In this document: in pieces, positions 20,201 to 29,088 of the stretch
Layout: the number at the start of each line of letters is the position of its first letter
Numbering within the stretch: the first letter of the stretch is position 1
Origin: a virus
Direction: 5' to 3' (one strand)
Virus record (IMG/VR): IMGVR_UViG_3300022701_000122
Location: 62,001 to 126,000 of that record
Length of the DNA stretch: 64,000 nucleotides
The notes under the pieces: generated by a model
What the model was told of the DNA's origin: nothing
Database searches by the model: none
The model's input: only the letters and a program-made list of their open reading frames with translations
Translations under genes and position numbers: made by a program

Positions 20201-23200
20201 ATGAAAGCATCTGCTTATAATAGTAATGATGGATTAGTATCATTTGCTGAGAATGTTACTCTATTTAATCCTCAAGTTGTTCTTGCAAATAATAGTGGTG
20301 TTACATTTGAAGAAATAGATAATTTCCTAAATTTATATCAACTTATAGATACTCCAAATAGTTATACTGGTCAATCTGGAAAAGTATTATCGGTTAAATC
20401 GACAGAAGATGGAATTGAATTTACAACTCCAACTGTAACTGATGAATTCTTAGATTTGACGGATACACCGAGTACATACAGTGGATCAGAAGGTTATAAT
20501 GTAAGAGTTAATCAATCTGGAACTGCTCTTGAATTTTACGATTCTACGTCCGATGGTGGATCTGGTGTTGATGAATTCATAGAATTGATAGATACTCCGT
20601 CTACATTTTCCGGTCAATCTGGAAAATCAATAAGAGTCAATCAAACTGAAAATGGATTAGAATTCTATGATTCAACAACCGATTTTACTGGATATGATGA
20701 ATTTGTTGAATTAATAGATACTCCATCAAGTTATTCAGGACAAGCTGGTAAGAATATACGTGTTAATCAAACAGAAACTGCTTTAGAGTTTTATGATTCA
20801 ACTGCTGATTTCAGCAGTTATGATGAATTTGTTGAATTAACAGATACGCCATCATCATTTTCTGGTCATGGTTTAAAGGTAGTACGTGTAAATATTGATG
20901 AAGATGCTCTTGAATTTTATGATTCTACAGCAAGTGATGTTGATGAATTCATAGAACTTATTGATACACCATCTTCATATAGTGGTAATGAATTAAAATC
21001 TATAAGAGTTAATCAATTTGGAACAGCATTAGAATTCTACGATTCAACTGCGAGTGGAGGATCTGGTGTTGATGAATTTATTGAATTAATTGATACTCCG
21101 TCAAGTTATTCTGGATATGAACGATATAATGTACGAGTTAATAATGACGGTACTGGATTAGAATTTTATGATTCAACAACAGATTTTACTGGATACGATG
21201 AATTCTTAGAGTTAACAGATACACCAAGTACATATTTTGGTCAGAGTGGTAAATATCTTATTGTTAATCCAGGTGAAACTGCTATTACATTTACAGATTC
21301 TGCTGGTGGTGATGGGGGAGCAAGTGATTTCTTAGATCTAACAGATACTCCTTCTGAATACCCATTATCTGGTAATTGGTCAAATCGTTATACGATGACC
21401 ATTGATTCATCTAATATAGATGCAGATCTTATCGATTTTCCAATTCGTATAGATCTAAGTAATATGACAGATGTTTTTTCTGAATTATCCGATGCAGATA
21501 AATTAAAAATGTCAGTAAGACATTATGATAGTACGAGTAGTGAGACTGAGTGCTATACTGAAATAGAATCTTACAACTCTTCTGCTCAAACTGGCGTATT
21601 ATGGTCAAAGATTCCATCTATATCTTCATCTCAAGATACAACCATATATTTATACTTTGATAAGACACGATCAGACAATAGTACATATATCGGTGTACTT
21701 GGGTCAACACCAGCACAAACAGTATGGTCAAATGATTTCGGTGCAGTTTACCATATGAATCAAGATCCATCACAGGCCGGTGGTGATGAAATAAAAGATT
21801 CTACTGTGAATGCTAATCATGGTTCTTGTATTGGTGGTGATGTTTTGACTTCTGTTTCTACTACATATTGTGATACAGGTGTTCAATTTGTTGGTGGGGG
21901 TAATACTTCATCAATAGGTGCAATCCAGATTTCTAGTCCATTGAATGTTAATAAAAATGTTGGTACTCATCAAGCAACAATGAAGACTGGATCTTCATGG
22001 GATACGATAATTTGTAACTATTATTCATCTACAAGTAGTGAATATGATAGATTTTATCAAGGTGTTAATTCATCTGGTGACCAGTTTTTTGTTACAGATA
22101 GACTTAATAATGTAGATGGTAATTCATTATTAACATCTAACCATTGGTATAATGTAGCTTGTACATTTGATTTTGATAATGATAATTATGAATTTTTTTA
22201 TAGTGGTGTATCTAATGGAGCGTTTACTCCTAATTATAATGCACCATCTACATTATTAGGTTATATGATAGGATCTATGTTGGTTGGTGTTGGTGGTTGG
22301 TTTAGAGTTGGTGATGCTACTTTTGCAGAACTTAAAATCTCTAATGTTGTGAGATCAGATGCATGGATAAAAGCAACTTATTTAAGTGATTATGATCAGT
22401 TAATAACTTATGGTACATCTGAATCAATAAATACAAATATTATAATTGTATCTGGTGATGGTCTTGTATTTGAAACAAAAGATGATTTTATGGATTTTGT
22501 TGATTTACGAGATACTCCAAATGATTATACAGGTCAGGCAGGAAAGAATATACGAGTAAATTCTGGTGAAACTGGATTAGAGTTTTATGATGCTACTTCT
22601 GGTGGTGAAAGTGGAGTTGATGAATTCATAGAGTTGATAGATACTCCGAGTTCATTTATAGGTCAAACAGGAAAACATTTGGTTGTAAATGGATCAGAAA
22701 CTGCTCTTGAATTTGCAACTGTAACAGATACGGGTGTCACTACATTTTTAGAATTAACTGATACTCCCTCTGGATACCCATCATCTGGATATGGTCGGCG
22801 TGTTACTATAACTCTTTCATATACATATATCGATGACGATCTTACCGATTTTCCAGTAATGATCAATTTATCAACTTATACAGATATATTTTCTGAATTA
22901 TCTGACGATGATAAATTAAAAATGTCAGTTTGCCAATATGATTCTACAAATGGAGAAGTTGAATGTTACACAGAAATACAATCTTACAATAGTAGTGCAC
23001 AAACAGGAATATTATGGGTAAAAGTTCCTCACGTTTCATCGACAGAAAATACAATTATTAGAATATATTATGATTCAACAGCCAGTAATAATACATCATA
23101 CGTTGGTACTACAACTTCTTCGGCTGCTCAAAATGTTTGGGATGATGATTATATTATCGTTTATCACTTTGAAGAAAATCCAATATCAGGTAGCGATATT

Positions 23201-26200
23201 ATAAAGGATTCAACTCAATATTTGAATCATGGTAGTCCCAATGTATCTTTAACACATACAGAAATGAGTGGTACGCCTGATCTTGATTATGCTGTTCAAA
23301 ATGCATCATCTGGTGATCGTAAAATTGAAATGGGTACTAGTAATTTTGATAAAGGGTTGTTCACACTTGAGACTATAACAAGAATTGATGATGCTTCTTC
23401 TAAATATCCCGGTTTATTATTGTTACATACAGACGATGATAATAAATTACATTTTTATGAACAAGGCCCAAATAATAAATTAAGATTCACAACTGCTGTT
23501 GGTGGTTCGGGTGAAACTATATTTGAATACGACAGAGTTGATGATGATGCATGGCATTTTTATGGATTAAAGGCGGATTTTGATAATGATGAATATTCTT
23601 TATGGGAAGATAATACTGAGGTAGCAACATCGTCATCAACACATACTGAACTTACGGCTTTAGGTACTCCTTATATTGGTCCATCTTATTTTTCTAGTAA
23701 TTGGTATTCTGGTAATTATATTATTGGTGAATATAGAGTTTCAAAGATTGCAAGAAGTGATGCTTGGATAAAAGCTTCGTATTATAGTACATATGATAGT
23801 TTATTAACATTTGGTGGAGAAGAAATTGTTTCAACAAGTATTGCAACAGTATCTGGTAATTCTATAATATTTACAGATAAAGTTAATTTTATAGATTTTA
23901 TAGAACTTGGAGATACACCATCTGTATATACTGGTCAATCAGGAAAGAATATAAGAGTAAAATCGTCAGAAGATGGATTAGAATTCTATGATTCAACAAC
24001 AGATTTTGCTGGATACGATGAATTTATTGAATTAACAGATACACCATCGAGTTATTCAGGACAAGCTGGTAAAGTAGCAACTGTTAATGAATCAGAAACA
24101 GCATTGGAATTTTTAACATCATCTTCTGGAGGAATTCAATGGTATGATGATGTTGGTGATATTCCTTATGATTTAACATCATATTATTTAAATGAGACAA
24201 CTGGTGATATTACAAAATATGAAAGTACTGCTGGATGGTTGGGTACTTGGGCTAAACGTATCGAAATAACTGTTGATAATACCAATATTGATAGTGATTT
24301 AACACATTTTCCGATACCAATCGTATTGGGATCATCTGTTGGTGGATCTTCTCAAGATATAACAGATATATTCGATGAAGTTGGTTCAAGTTGGCAAAAG
24401 ATTGCGGTAACTAAATCTGATGGAACTACTCAATTATATGTTGAAAAAGAAGTATGGGATTCTGGTACTGAAAATGCATTATTATGGGTATCCAAATCTG
24501 ACTTAACACTTAGTTCATCGACCACGACTACATTATATTTATATTTTGATTCATCACAAGGAAATAATACCACCTATGTTGCTGATCCTGGAAACAGAAC
24601 AGAAGTATGGGATTCAAATTTTGTTGCTCGTTATGGTATGACTGAAGATCCATCAATTGGAAATATTTTAGATTCTACAATTAATAGTTATGATTGTGTC
24701 CCAAATGGTTCTATGACAAGCGGAGATCTTGTAGATGGACCATTAGGTAAATCCATTAATTTTGATGGTTCTAATGATTATGCAAAATCTTCTGCTCAAA
24801 ATTTATCTTCTTTAGAGAGTTCATTTACAGTTGAGGCATATATAAAATGGGTATCTTTAAATGCGGCGTGGGATAGAATATGTCAAATAGGTGGAGATTC
24901 TAATGGTGCTATTTTAATGGCAAGAAGCAATACTACATCATATCTTACTAATAGTGTGTGGGGTGATGATGTAGCTACTACGTTAGGGACTGACGTAGGA
25001 AATTACCATTATGTTTTTCAAACATTTAATGGCACAACAGCATATATGCATAGGGATCTTACCGAAGATCCAGCAACTAATGGTGTTACTGTATCTTCAA
25101 AATCAAGTGCCAGTATAATTATCGCGGGAGGAAATTCTGGAACATATAATGGAAATGTTGAAATAGATGAATTCAGAGTTTCTAACATTGAGAGATCTGA
25201 TGTATGGTTAAAAGCAAATTACTATGCTCTTACTGATGATTTATTATCATATGGTTCAGTTGAAAATAATATAGTATCTGTAGGAACAGTTAAACCATCT
25301 TGGTTGGATTTAATAGATACACCATCTGTATATACAGATCAAGCCGGTAAAAGTGTAAGAGTTAATCAGTCTGAAAATGGTTTAGAATTCTATGATTCTA
25401 CTTCTGGTGGTGAAAGTGGAGTTGATGAATTCATAGAGTTGATAGATACTCCGAGTTCATTTATAGGTCAAGCAGGAAAATACGCTGTAGTTAATCAAGC
25501 AGAGACAGCATTAGAGTTTGTAGATTCAACTGCTGGTGGTGATGGATCTAGTGTTGATGAATTCATTGAATTAATTGATACCCCGAGTTCATTTATAGGT
25601 CAAGGTGAAAAAGTAGTTTCTGTAAATGTTGGTGAAACAGCATTAGAATTTACAACAATTAATTCTGGTGTATCTGCATTTACAGAATTAACCGATACAC
25701 CATCAAGTTTACCAGATTCATTTTCGTGGGCAAAGAGAGTTGAATTAACTATAAGTCCAACTTATATAGATTCTGATTTAACAAATTTTCCAGTTACAAT
25801 TAATTTATCAGATTATACTGATATATTTAGTGAATTAAGTGATACTGATAAATTAAAAATATCTGTAACATATACTGATTCAACATCAAGTGAGACTGAA
25901 TGTTATGTTGAAGTTTCTGAATTTGATGAAACTAATCAGCGAGGTTTCCTATATGTAAAAGTTCCAACCGTATCATCTTCTGAAAATACGACTTTATATT
26001 TATATTATGATTCAAATCAATCAAATAATACTACATATGTTGGTATAACTGGATCTGATGCTGCTAAAAATGTATGGGATGATGATTATGTAATAGTTTA
26101 TCATATGGAGGAGGAACCAAATGCTGGATCAGATATTATAAAAGATTCTACTCAATATTCAAACCACGGTAGTCCTTCTCATAATCAGATACAAGTTGAT

Positions 26201-28309
26201 ACTGCTGATGGTACGCCTGATGTCGGAAATTCTGTTAAAATAGATAGATCTGTTTCAAGTGCAAGTAGAATTACGATGGGTAATTCTAATTTTAATAAAG
26301 ATACATTTACTCTCGAAGCAACATGTAGATTGGATAATTATCCAAGTAGATATCCCAGTCTTTTGACAATGACCAATAATAATAATAATAACAGGATGCA
26401 ACTTGGTCTCAATGATTCTAATCATATTAGACTGAATAATGTATTAAGTGGTTCAAATAATGCTATACTCGATGCTGCAAGAACCGATGATGATACATGG
26501 CATCATTATGCGTATAAAGTAGATTTTAATAATGATGAATACGAATTGTTTGAAGATAGTGTATCTGTTGATAGTAATACTTCATCATATTCACCGCAAT
26601 CATCAGTAACTACTCTTACTATGGGTGCTATTTATTATAGTGGTTATCAAAATGGTCATGCCACAGTTGGTGAATATCGTGTATCAAAAATAGTAAGATC
26701 AGATGCTTGGTTAAAAGCTACTTATCATACAATATACAATAATATAATAACATTTGGATCAGAAGAATTATCAGAAATACAATTGGTTACTGCATCATCA
26801 TCAGGTCTGACATTTACAAGTTCGTCTTCATATATATCATCAGAAAAAATAGTAACAACTCCAGATGATGAATTAACAGACAATGCTGGAAAAATAGCAA
26901 TTGTTAATCCTGGAGAAACAGCATTCAGTCTTACTAATGATTATGTAAAAGCAACAGATTTAGATATGAATGGATTTGAAAACAGAACTGATAGCACGTT
27001 AACATGGACTGATTCAACTCCAGACAGAACTCTTTCAATTCAACCAACTGGAACAAGTTTTAACTATTGGGTTAATGGTGTTAAATATACATCAACTGGT
27101 GATACTAAACAGATAACTAATACAGAAGGAATATGGATATTTTATTATGATTCAAATGGATTACAGGCAATAAATAGCCCAACCTCTGCACAAGTAGATA
27201 CTGCAATTAGAAATTATGCAATTGCATGTGTTGTATATTGGAATGCAACTGATGAAGAAGCGATATTTGTTGGTGAAGAAAGACATGGTATACATATGTC
27301 TCCAGATACTCATGCGTATTTACATTTTACAGAAGGAGCGAGATATTTATATGGATTAGGTCTTGTTGATATAGATGCTGATCAAGATGGTTCTCTTGAT
27401 TCACATGCTCAATTTGGAGTAGATGCTGGTGCTATATCTGATGAAGATATTTATCATAATATAAGTGCTATTGATTCAACTGCCGGTATTCCGATATATT
27501 ACATGCTTGGATCTGAAGCACGATGGGTTAGGTATAATAAGACAGGATTTGCTGTGAGAACATATGATGGTACAAATTCTACAAGATTAGCTTATAATCA
27601 ATATACGGGGGGATCATGGCAATTGACTGAAGTTGGACATACTGATTATGTACTTTATCATATATTTGCAACTACAGGAAAAGATAATCCAATTATATCA
27701 ATAATGGGTCAAAATAATTACAATAATATACATGATGCCCGAGATGGTGCTTTAAGTGAAATTAGAAATATTGAATTGGTTGAATTATTATTTCCAGAAA
27801 TAAAAGTGTTAGCAACAGTTATATTTTATACAGCCGATTCTTTAGGAAATTCTGTAAATGCAGATATAGTAACTAATGAAGATGGTGATGATTATGTGGA
27901 TTGGAGGAATGAAAGGGTAGGTAGGGTTGAAGTAACCACAAGTGATCACGGTTCATTAAGTGGTTTAATAGACGATGATCATACACAATACACATTATTG
28001 GATGGTAGAGATGGTGATATATTAAAAATAGATGAGGTTAGAGCATATGATGGTGCTGGATTAAAATTAAACGATGATTCTGGAACAAGTGGTATATTTA
28101 TAGAAGATGGTGGTGAAGTTGGATTTGGTACAAATTCCCCAACTGCTGCTATTGATGTCGATTCAGATAAGATTAGAGTAAGAACATCTAAAACTCCAGC
28201 AACATCTGGTGCTGCTGGTAATGCTGGTGATATATGTTGGGATACTAATTATGTATATATATGTGTTGCAACAAACACATGGAAACGTGCCGCAATATCT
28301 ACGTGGTAA
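14282..28309 (+). CDS. Giant modular tail fibre / adhesin (4,675 aa)
   Basis: One uninterrupted frame of 14 kb behind AAAAGGG. Order of parts: an N-terminal attachment region; a LamG/concanavalin-like lectin domain (about residues 120-330, ending DEIRISSGIARDF); then roughly thirty copies of a short repeat, typically 'FIELTDTPSSYSGQ-GK-VRVN-ETALEFYDST'; collagen-like GPRGLKGDDGDAG near residue 1120; 'HPSTHPA..I...RFVTDAQI' repeats; and five longer modules of DUF2341-like plus lectin-like type, starting near residues 1646, 2363, 2836, 3320 and 3814. The C-terminus (LSGLIDDDHTQYTLLDGRDG and GFGTNSPTAAIDV) resembles known phage tail-fibre ends. It probably binds host surface polysaccharide. It is far longer than T4 gp37, and the protein is probably trimeric and exposed on the particle. 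Confidence 0.88.
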   Translation: MPVFRKIYLKTKVSGEVVETDLKKRESAFDDETKSWYVKDYQGVMHKFSSIDDGVISAHRTWSSDKILSELNEYSLPNRWLEGTTVPPSTLGSEGNHYINTITKDVYKKKTIPIGGVDSFTTLMIHSDSVDGNQEFEDSSQSDHDITFFGSVEHSNDQKVFGDTSIKFNGDQAISGLKIEHSDDFSFDEYEFSIDFRIRFEQLNNTQVLFSRKKENVSDFWKLEYDNVNHHLEFTHDTVDTGSIGIVGSIIFEVDTWYHIAIVGEIDEISGDRVFRLIVDGVLISSSIYDTFDYFYGPLYIGSYDENTSDSFVGWMDEIRISSGIARDFIDDVPTEVYTVPDGSTTLDSWWLLGNIRDNNRFTSLVDLPNDYTNQSGKILIVNETEDGLRFESFNPNGVYEFVDLTDTPSTYAGQANRLVAVAGDESGLEFVDRSSSGIKFIELSDVPTSYAQSRYKVPRVNYNQNGLEFVDDIRNLIDLSDVNASNYTGDRHKILRVNSSESGVEFAEPTVMQQLLIIDSRADLPATADVGTLVVASGPTGDGNMYVFIGWYTRDGYQTPTYENKWLVKSGNRYEATSVFPSTSTYIIPIGTRLFSEDDGTWFIYTGSEWIDTKEDLAPATATNLGGIKVGDRLTVEQDGTLNADLQSSYNFDYNYKYKLDNIQANANNYVHPSTHPAVIIEEDTTHRFVTDAQILAWNAASGEFVPATETTLGVIKVGDRLSVEVDGTLNADLQSDENFTTALKNKLEGMAPSGLSPATIADLGGIIVGERLSVEVDGTLSANVQSDNNFTDALKNKLDGVDDSANYYVHPSTHSASMITTSTSRRFVTDAQIALWTAGGSVEWDNITSKPSVFPPDTHYHDFVDLTDSPANYTGQAGKILQVNSGEDGLEFIDNPGSVDDGDWSSADSPPGNWSDTHNHGVTFDAVVSTTSVNSTFRYVIPSSELSTSGTSIRLKFQSIEGYTLYVYKCYVGHASQTVGADTFDFDGNQVQMSVNEETSFYITNGETVTTDIETFTLDPTRNLIVAMYVADFGHLSKSSLTGNCSYYFKNGDYSYQTDVASGGWVQSSNIYAFISEIEVKTSDTGSDGDYYLDTGTGDIYKKITGVWTKQGNIRGPRGLKGDDGDAGSTTFIGLTDVPSSYSTYANKRVTVNATADGLVFSDKYEHPSTHPATIITQDTTHRFITDAERIAWNAAASGSIPPATTSTIGGIIVGDRLTVAIDGTLDADVQTDNNFTDALKSKLDGIASGANNYTHPVTHPPSIIAEDSNNRFVTDAQIAQWNSGSATNFTDLSDTPANYSGHSQKLVRVNAGETALEFVDSTAGGGSGVDEFIELTDTPGSFTANKYLKVNAGATALEFVDEPSGVDTFLGLTDSPGSFSGHGLKVVRVNSGANALEFNTPTFLDLNDTPGSFIANRYVKVNSAGNALEFTDSTAGGSDVDEFLELIDAPSSYSGQSLKLIRVNAGETGVEFTDPYTHPATHPPSIIAEDTNDRFVSDSQISTWDGKPDNFLELPDTPSSFSGQSGKNIRVKSTEDGLEFYDSTAGSGSGADTFIELTDTPVSFSGNEGYVVRVNESGTALEFFDSTTDFTGYDEFIELADTPSSFIGQGSKILYVADNELSVDFKDPTFIDLTDTPASYPEAAGTWARRIDITINSLLVDEDLTDFPIMLDLTNHTEIFSIISDSDKLKMSARVYDSTSDSETECYVEIDHYDSTSNTGILWVKVPNVSSTEDTVLRLYYDDTQLDNTTYVGVTESVAAQNVWDSNYIGVWHLNAEDPSVTDSVKDSTQNNNDGNTPTSNKPTLVDTDRLGKGYEFYSHYGSDAPRIACDCVGITNTKYTVEITAKPVVTAVNDGLWCISDGNSESARNDLRIYDGDMDNRVTTVTIMGYPMPDAGQWHTFGTTWDFDGNSFVSYLDGAIVDTSSSTRSAAGGLDTFSIGAWNYYGSWNTEATVISDVRLSNGVRSYAWMKASAYNSNDGLVSFAENVTLFNPQVVLANNSGVTFEEIDNFLNLYQLIDTPNSYTGQSGKVLSVKSTEDGIEFTTPTVTDEFLDLTDTPSTYSGSEGYNVRVNQSGTALEFYDSTSDGGSGVDEFIELIDTPSTFSGQSGKSIRVNQTENGLEFYDSTTDFTGYDEFVELIDTPSSYSGQAGKNIRVNQTETALEFYDSTADFSSYDEFVELTDTPSSFSGHGLKVVRVNIDEDALEFYDSTASDVDEFIELIDTPSSYSGNELKSIRVNQFGTALEFYDSTASGGSGVDEFIELIDTPSSYSGYERYNVRVNNDGTGLEFYDSTTDFTGYDEFLELTDTPSTYFGQSGKYLIVNPGETAITFTDSAGGDGGASDFLDLTDTPSEYPLSGNWSNRYTMTIDSSNIDADLIDFPIRIDLSNMTDVFSELSDADKLKMSVRHYDSTSSETECYTEIESYNSSAQTGVLWSKIPSISSSQDTTIYLYFDKTRSDNSTYIGVLGSTPAQTVWSNDFGAVYHMNQDPSQAGGDEIKDSTVNANHGSCIGGDVLTSVSTTYCDTGVQFVGGGNTSSIGAIQISSPLNVNKNVGTHQATMKTGSSWDTIICNYYSSTSSEYDRFYQGVNSSGDQFFVTDRLNNVDGNSLLTSNHWYNVACTFDFDNDNYEFFYSGVSNGAFTPNYNAPSTLLGYMIGSMLVGVGGWFRVGDATFAELKISNVVRSDAWIKATYLSDYDQLITYGTSESINTNIIIVSGDGLVFETKDDFMDFVDLRDTPNDYTGQAGKNIRVNSGETGLEFYDATSGGESGVDEFIELIDTPSSFIGQTGKHLVVNGSETALEFATVTDTGVTTFLELTDTPSGYPSSGYGRRVTITLSYTYIDDDLTDFPVMINLSTYTDIFSELSDDDKLKMSVCQYDSTNGEVECYTEIQSYNSSAQTGILWVKVPHVSSTENTIIRIYYDSTASNNTSYVGTTTSSAAQNVWDDDYIIVYHFEENPISGSDIIKDSTQYLNHGSPNVSLTHTEMSGTPDLDYAVQNASSGDRKIEMGTSNFDKGLFTLETITRIDDASSKYPGLLLLHTDDDNKLHFYEQGPNNKLRFTTAVGGSGETIFEYDRVDDDAWHFYGLKADFDNDEYSLWEDNTEVATSSSTHTELTALGTPYIGPSYFSSNWYSGNYIIGEYRVSKIARSDAWIKASYYSTYDSLLTFGGEEIVSTSIATVSGNSIIFTDKVNFIDFIELGDTPSVYTGQSGKNIRVKSSEDGLEFYDSTTDFAGYDEFIELTDTPSSYSGQAGKVATVNESETALEFLTSSSGGIQWYDDVGDIPYDLTSYYLNETTGDITKYESTAGWLGTWAKRIEITVDNTNIDSDLTHFPIPIVLGSSVGGSSQDITDIFDEVGSSWQKIAVTKSDGTTQLYVEKEVWDSGTENALLWVSKSDLTLSSSTTTTLYLYFDSSQGNNTTYVADPGNRTEVWDSNFVARYGMTEDPSIGNILDSTINSYDCVPNGSMTSGDLVDGPLGKSINFDGSNDYAKSSAQNLSSLESSFTVEAYIKWVSLNAAWDRICQIGGDSNGAILMARSNTTSYLTNSVWGDDVATTLGTDVGNYHYVFQTFNGTTAYMHRDLTEDPATNGVTVSSKSSASIIIAGGNSGTYNGNVEIDEFRVSNIERSDVWLKANYYALTDDLLSYGSVENNIVSVGTVKPSWLDLIDTPSVYTDQAGKSVRVNQSENGLEFYDSTSGGESGVDEFIELIDTPSSFIGQAGKYAVVNQAETALEFVDSTAGGDGSSVDEFIELIDTPSSFIGQGEKVVSVNVGETALEFTTINSGVSAFTELTDTPSSLPDSFSWAKRVELTISPTYIDSDLTNFPVTINLSDYTDIFSELSDTDKLKISVTYTDSTSSETECYVEVSEFDETNQRGFLYVKVPTVSSSENTTLYLYYDSNQSNNTTYVGITGSDAAKNVWDDDYVIVYHMEEEPNAGSDIIKDSTQYSNHGSPSHNQIQVDTADGTPDVGNSVKIDRSVSSASRITMGNSNFNKDTFTLEATCRLDNYPSRYPSLLTMTNNNNNNRMQLGLNDSNHIRLNNVLSGSNNAILDAARTDDDTWHHYAYKVDFNNDEYELFEDSVSVDSNTSSYSPQSSVTTLTMGAIYYSGYQNGHATVGEYRVSKIVRSDAWLKATYHTIYNNIITFGSEELSEIQLVTASSSGLTFTSSSSYISSEKIVTTPDDELTDNAGKIAIVNPGETAFSLTNDYVKATDLDMNGFENRTDSTLTWTDSTPDRTLSIQPTGTSFNYWVNGVKYTSTGDTKQITNTEGIWIFYYDSNGLQAINSPTSAQVDTAIRNYAIACVVYWNATDEEAIFVGEERHGIHMSPDTHAYLHFTEGARYLYGLGLVDIDADQDGSLDSHAQFGVDAGAISDEDIYHNISAIDSTAGIPIYYMLGSEARWVRYNKTGFAVRTYDGTNSTRLAYNQYTGGSWQLTEVGHTDYVLYHIFATTGKDNPIISIMGQNNYNNIHDARDGALSEIRNIELVELLFPEIKVLATVIFYTADSLGNSVNADIVTNEDGDDYVDWRNERVGRVEVTTSDHGSLSGLIDDDHTQYTLLDGRDGDILKIDEVRAYDGAGLKLNDDSGTSGIFIEDGGEVGFGTNSPTAAIDVDSDKIRVRTSKTPATSGAAGNAGDICWDTNYVYICVATNTWKRAAISTW
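22593..22666 (+). repeat. Exact 74-bp repeat, copy 1 (fibre gene)
   Basis: The segment from CTACTTCTGG to ATAGGTCAA is identical to 25398-25471, although the flanking sequence diverges. It encodes TSGGESGVDEFIEL and the following repeat start. Identity including synonymous sites points to recent duplication or gene conversion. Confidence 0.8.
25398..25471 (+). repeat. Exact 74-bp repeat, copy 2 (fibre gene)
   Basis: Identical to 22593-22666; the copies lie 2.8 kb apart and bracket one DUF2341/lectin module. They could recombine to delete or duplicate the segment in frame. Confidence 0.8.
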
Positions 28310-28333
28310 AAATAAAAATTAAAGAGGTAAATT

Positions 28334-28453
28334 ATGGCTTATACATTGAAAGCTGGCGTTACAAAAGAAGATGGTTATGGAAATACTTATGATTCTTGTT
28401 ATAAGGAGCTACCAAGAAAACCCCGTATGCTTGCATCGGGGATGAATTGGTAA
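28334..28453 (+). pseudogene. 5' fragment of a gene split by the IS200/IS605 element
   Basis: ATG behind AAAGAGG. The first 23 codons (MAYTLKAGVTKEDGYG...SCY, to 28402) belong to a phage gene directly after the fibre gene; then the reading frame runs into the transposon left end and stops at TAA 28451-28453. The remainder continues at 30285 in the same frame. Function of the intact protein is unknown; its position suggests a small fibre- or virion-associated protein. Confidence 0.75.
28421..28441 (+). repeat. IS left-end hairpin with bulged T
   Basis: CCCCG pairs with CGGGG and ATGC with GCAT, leaving one unpaired T on the left arm and a TT loop. This is the expected form of the TnpA-binding subterminal hairpin, 18 bases inside the inferred left boundary. 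Confidence 0.75.
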
Positions 28454-28522
28454 AATAAATTCAAAAATCACTTGAAATTCTAAATATGATAGTATATTGT
28501 ATATGTAGATAGGAGATAAATA

Positions 28523-28684
28523 ATGAACACTCAAATAAACATAGCTTTACCCAAAGAATGGAAAGAAGAGTTAGAGAGGCTTGCCAGAGTATTTTCTGTT
28601 GAAGAAGAGAAAACTCTAACATACCTTGATTTAATTAGACGTGCGATTAAAGAAAAATATGGATTAGAAGAAACAGAAAAATGA
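28523..28684 (+). CDS. Small RHH-like protein encoded in the IS element
   Basis: 53 residues behind AGGAGATAAATA; its TGA overlaps the tnpA start (ATGA), implying coupled translation. The sequence MNTQINIALPKEWKEELERL, followed by a helix and LTYLDLIRRAIKEKYGLEE, fits a short strand plus two-helix ribbon-helix-helix (CopG/Arc-like) regulator. Such a protein could bind the promoter or end hairpins and restrain transposition (inference). The gene is not part of the minimal IS605 layout. Confidence 0.65.
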   Translation: MNTQINIALPKEWKEELERLARVFSVEEEKTLTYLDLIRRAIKEKYGLEETEK

Positions 28685-29085
28685 GTGAGTATAAGTCAAC
28701 ATCACATTGCAAATACCTGTGCCAGTATCACATTATTTTCTGTCCAAAATTCCGATACTCTGTTTTAAAGGGAAATATCGAAACCAGTTTGAAAGAAATA
28801 TTGATAGATGTGGCAAATAGGTATGAATACGAAATAATACAGATGGAAGTGATGCCAGACCATATTCACATATTTGTTGGTACTAAACCAACTGTTGCTC
28901 CAATGGACATAGTTAGGATTTTTAAAAGTATCACAGCTATTGAATTGTTTAAGAAATACCCAAAGTTAAAATCTTTTTATGGTAGACGTGGTTCTCTTTG
29001 GTCAGTAGGTAAATTCATATCTACTATTGGCAATGTTTCTGCTGAAACAATTAAGAAATATATTGCAGACCAAAAAGGGAAATAA
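28681..29085 (+). CDS. tnpA: IS200/IS605 transposase TnpA (HUH Y1)
   Basis: 134 residues, full length for the family. The start region has the typical CKYLCQYHIIFCPKFRYSVL; the HUH metal-binding motif is DHIHIFV (near residue 60), and the single catalytic Tyr lies in ETIKKYIADQ at the C-terminus. It would cut and rejoin single-stranded ends at the terminal hairpins through a 5'-phosphotyrosine link, moving as single-stranded circles, ideally during lagging-strand synthesis. It is apparently intact. Confidence 0.95.
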   Translation: MSEYKSTSHCKYLCQYHIIFCPKFRYSVLKGNIETSLKEILIDVANRYEYEIIQMEVMPDHIHIFVGTKPTVAPMDIVRIFKSITAIELFKKYPKLKSFYGRRGSLWSVGKFISTIGNVSAETIKKYIADQKGK

Positions 29086-29088
29086 AAT

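Larger units (their letters stand above)
15484..25725 (+). repeat. Array of about thirty short tail-fibre repeats
   Basis: Within the giant gene a unit of about 35 residues recurs, consensus 'F-[IV]-[ED]-L-x-D-T-P-S-S-[YF]-x-G-Q-x-G-K-x-x-x-V-N-x-x-E-x-[AG]-L-E-F-x-D-S-T'. Copies run from FVDLTDTPSTYAGQ (start 15484) to FTELTDTPSSLPDS (near 25680). Some copies are nearly identical at DNA level, others strongly diverged. Five times the unit is cut short after 'TDTPSxYP' and leads straight into a DUF2341-like module. These look like stacked beta-structure units lengthening a fibre shaft. Confidence 0.85.

Noticed and set aside
15484-25725. CRISPR-like or tandem DNA repeat array
   Set aside because: The repeats are in-frame protein repeats with variable spacing and diverged DNA sequence, not a CRISPR.
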